Below are positions 7,003 through 8,443 of a DNA stretch of 8,443 nucleotides, one piece after another. Source of the DNA: Oscillospiraceae bacterium (lineage in GTDB: Bacteria; Bacillota; Clostridia; Oscillospirales; Oscillospiraceae). The first letter of the stretch is position 1. Each line of letters opens with the position of its first letter. The stretch covers positions 1 through 8,443 of the forward strand of contig JAQWCP010000045.1 of the NCBI GenBank assembly GCA_028705905.1. The letters are read 5' to 3'. The notes under the pieces are model-generated. The model was given only the letters and a program-made list of their open reading frames with translations. It was not told the origin of the DNA and did not search any database. A program made the translations under genes and the position numbers.

Positions 7003-7041
7003 AAAGGCGCTCAGATGCTTGTTCTGGGCGCTTTTTTCTTT
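7003..7041 (+). terminator. Rho-independent terminator of secG
   Basis: AAAGGCGCTCAGA (7003-7015) pairs with TCTGGGCGCTTTT (7023-7035) over 13 positions, with two G-U wobbles and a 7-nt loop, and runs into a T-rich tract to about 7043. It starts 16 bp after the secG stop and separates secG from the nucleotidyltransferase gene. Confidence 0.9.
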
Positions 7042-7061
7042 TTGGGAGTATTTCGCGATTG

Positions 7062-7106
7062 TACTGTCCATACTACTGTCAACGGCTTTTGCCGAAAACG
7101 ACAGTG
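7062..7106 (+). promoter_or_regulatory. Foldable leader with repeated TACTGTC before the nucleotidyltransferase gene
   Basis: TACTGTC occurs twice, at 7062-7068 and 7074-7080 (12 bp start to start), and its complement GACAGT is at 7100-7105, directly before the ribosome binding site. The second copy can pair with GACAGT, enclosing an inner CGGC-TTTT-GCCG stem (7083-7094); the first copy can compete for the same partner. A promoter in 7042-7100 is not clear; the best is TTTCGC, 17 bp, TACTGT (7051-7079), which is weak. Function is inferred only from pairing. Confidence 0.35.
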
Positions 7107-7121
7107 GAAGGAAGAATTGCA

Positions 7122-8443
7122 TTGAAGGCAGTCATTTTGGCAGGCGGCGAAGGGAGTCGATTGCGCCCGCTGAGCCTCCATCGCCCCAAGCCCATGGTCC
7201 CTCTTTTTGATCACCCCGTTTTGGAATCGATTATTGCGTTATTGCATACCCATGGCATCACCGAAATCTGTTTGACACTGCAGTATCGTCCCGACTGCAT
7301 CAAAGACTATTTTGGAGACGGCAGTGCCTTTGGCGTCTCGCTCACATACTTCATAGAAACAGACCCCCTCGGAACCGCGGGCAGTGTCAAAGCGTGCAGG
7401 GAATTCCTAGGTGATGACGACTTCCTGATCATCAGTGGGGACGCTGTGTGTAATTTTGATCTTACCGCCTGCGCGGAATTTCACCACACACATCAGGCCG
7501 ATGCCACACTGATCCTGCAACGCCACGACCGACCATTGGAATATGGGCTGGTTGTAACAGAGGAGGATGGGAAAATCACACGGTTTGTGGAAAAGCCTTC
7601 CTGGGGCCAAGTTTGCACCAACACCGTCAATACGGGCATCTATTTCTGCAATCCACGGATTTTCAGCCATATTCCGGACAATGAATCTTGTGATTTCGGC
7701 AAAGATGTTTTCCCCGCTTTGCTGCAGAAAAACCGGCCGCTATACGGCCATGTAGCGTCTGGATATTGGTGTGACATTGGCGACTGCACAGCCTATTTGA
7801 ATTGCATGGCGGACAGCCTTGAGGGAAAAACCGGCGTCTCCCCCTCCGCCCCCATGGTCTCTCCCGGCATCTGGTCCGATTCTCCCTTGCCGCATCACGT
7901 GAAAATCACGCCACCCTGCTACATTGGGAAGCAGGTTTCGTTCGGTTCCAATGTACAGATTGGCCCAAATGTCTGCCTGGGATCTTACAGCAGCATTGGC
8001 GATGACAGCCGGATTGCGTATAGTTTATTGGAGCATACACACATCGGCGCACAGACCTCTCTCTATGGTACCATTGCATATCGAGGCGCCTGCATTGAAC
8101 ATGGTGCTGTGCTGCGGGAAGGTGTCGTCATTGGTGAAAACAGTCAAATCGGCGCAGGTGCCATTGTCATGGAGGGCAGCCGCATTTGGCCCAACCAAAT
8201 GGTGCCAAAGGGCGCACATCAAAATGGCACGCTTTCTTCCGGCAGGCCCAAAGGGAGCATCCGTTTTGGCGACGGCGGTGTGTTGCGCGGCGCACAAGGT
8301 GTGGAGATCAACCCCGAGTTTTGCCTTTCCCTTGGCGCTGCCCTAGGAGTTGGAGATGGCCCTGTCTCCGTGGGCTGGGCCGGCGGAAACGATGCCCAGA
8401 ACCTGGCCGACGCCCTCCTTTGCGGCATCCGCGCCGCCGGCGG
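7122..8443 (+). CDS. Sugar-phosphate nucleotidyltransferase / hexapeptide-repeat / phosphomannomutase-like fusion (3' end outside window)
   Basis: 440 codons are visible and the frame is open at the window end; family members are about 800 residues. Residues 1-235 form a nucleotidyltransferase domain (PF00483) with LAGGEGSRLRP (6-16) and the PKPMVP substrate loop (22-27), metal-site SGD (105-107), EYGLV (140-144), FVEKPSWG (155-162) and GYWCDIGD (214-221), closest to mannose-1-phosphate guanylyltransferase-like proteins. Residues ~265-350 are hexapeptide repeats (CYIGKQVSFG, VQIGPNVCLG), a left-handed beta-helix. From ~380 a phosphomannomutase-like domain I begins with RFGDGGVLRG and VEINPEFCLSLGAALG. 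The expected product is a nucleotide sugar for wall or capsule glycans; the exact sugar and nucleotide are uncertain. The start is TTG at 7122, backed by GGAAGGA (7106-7112) and the family N-terminus (M)KAVILAGG; no ATG is nearby, and a GTG at 7104 would overlap the binding site. Sixteen cysteines in 440 residues is high. A terminator separates it from secG. Confidence 0.9.
   Translation, partial: MKAVILAGGEGSRLRPLSLHRPKPMVPLFDHPVLESIIALLHTHGITEICLTLQYRPDCIKDYFGDGSAFGVSLTYFIETDPLGTAGSVKACREFLGDDDFLIISGDAVCNFDLTACAEFHHTHQADATLILQRHDRPLEYGLVVTEEDGKITRFVEKPSWGQVCTNTVNTGIYFCNPRIFSHIPDNESCDFGKDVFPALLQKNRPLYGHVASGYWCDIGDCTAYLNCMADSLEGKTGVSPSAPMVSPGIWSDSPLPHHVKITPPCYIGKQVSFGSNVQIGPNVCLGSYSSIGDDSRIAYSLLEHTHIGAQTSLYGTIAYRGACIEHGAVLREGVVIGENSQIGAGAIVMEGSRIWPNQMVPKGAHQNGTLSSGRPKGSIRFGDGGVLRGAQGVEINPEFCLSLGAALGVGDGPVSVGWAGGNDAQNLADALLCGIRAAG

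Overview
The window looks like chromosomal core sequence from a low-to-mid GC, Gram-positive-type anaerobe, probably class Clostridia (an Oscillospiraceae-like lineage is a guess). The grounds are strong AGGAGG-type ribosome binding sites, sigma-A-like promoters, a CIRCE heat-shock operator, a VanW/G5 surface protein with a Pro/Thr cell-wall tail, an AI-2E-family permease, and the nucleotidyltransferase/hexapeptide/phosphomannomutase fusion known from Firmicutes and cyanobacteria. I see no mobile element, CRISPR array, tRNA or rRNA.

Layout, left to right. (1) 2-628, +: the 3' part of a VanW-family exported protein with a G5-like domain and a Pro/Thr-rich tail, followed by a 25-bp perfect hairpin terminator. 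(2) 757-2192, +: a near-consensus promoter, a leader hairpin touching the Shine-Dalgarno, and an AI-2E-family (PF01594) permease. This gene converges on clpB across a palindromic two-way terminator. (3) 2375-4972, -: complete clpB, whose upstream region carries a CIRCE element and a TATAAT box. (4) 5159-6619, +: a MATE-family exporter, divergent from clpB. (5) 6660-7041, +: secG with its own promoter and terminator. (6) 7122-8443, +: a sugar-phosphate nucleotidyltransferase with hexapeptide repeats running into a phosphomannomutase-like domain, cut by the window end. It starts with TTG and its leader can fold.

How the genes relate: they do not form one operon. Most are separated by terminators or have their own promoters, so this reads as single-gene housekeeping units covering envelope, protein quality control, efflux, secretion and sugar-nucleotide supply. 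The clearest regulatory logic is heat-shock control of clpB by HrcA at CIRCE. CIRCE ends 11 bp upstream of the MATE -35, so that promoter could feel the same repressor. I did not find an obviously new multigene system. The best leads are the altered phosphomannomutase-like domain in the last gene and the leader structures in front of the permease and the nucleotidyltransferase.
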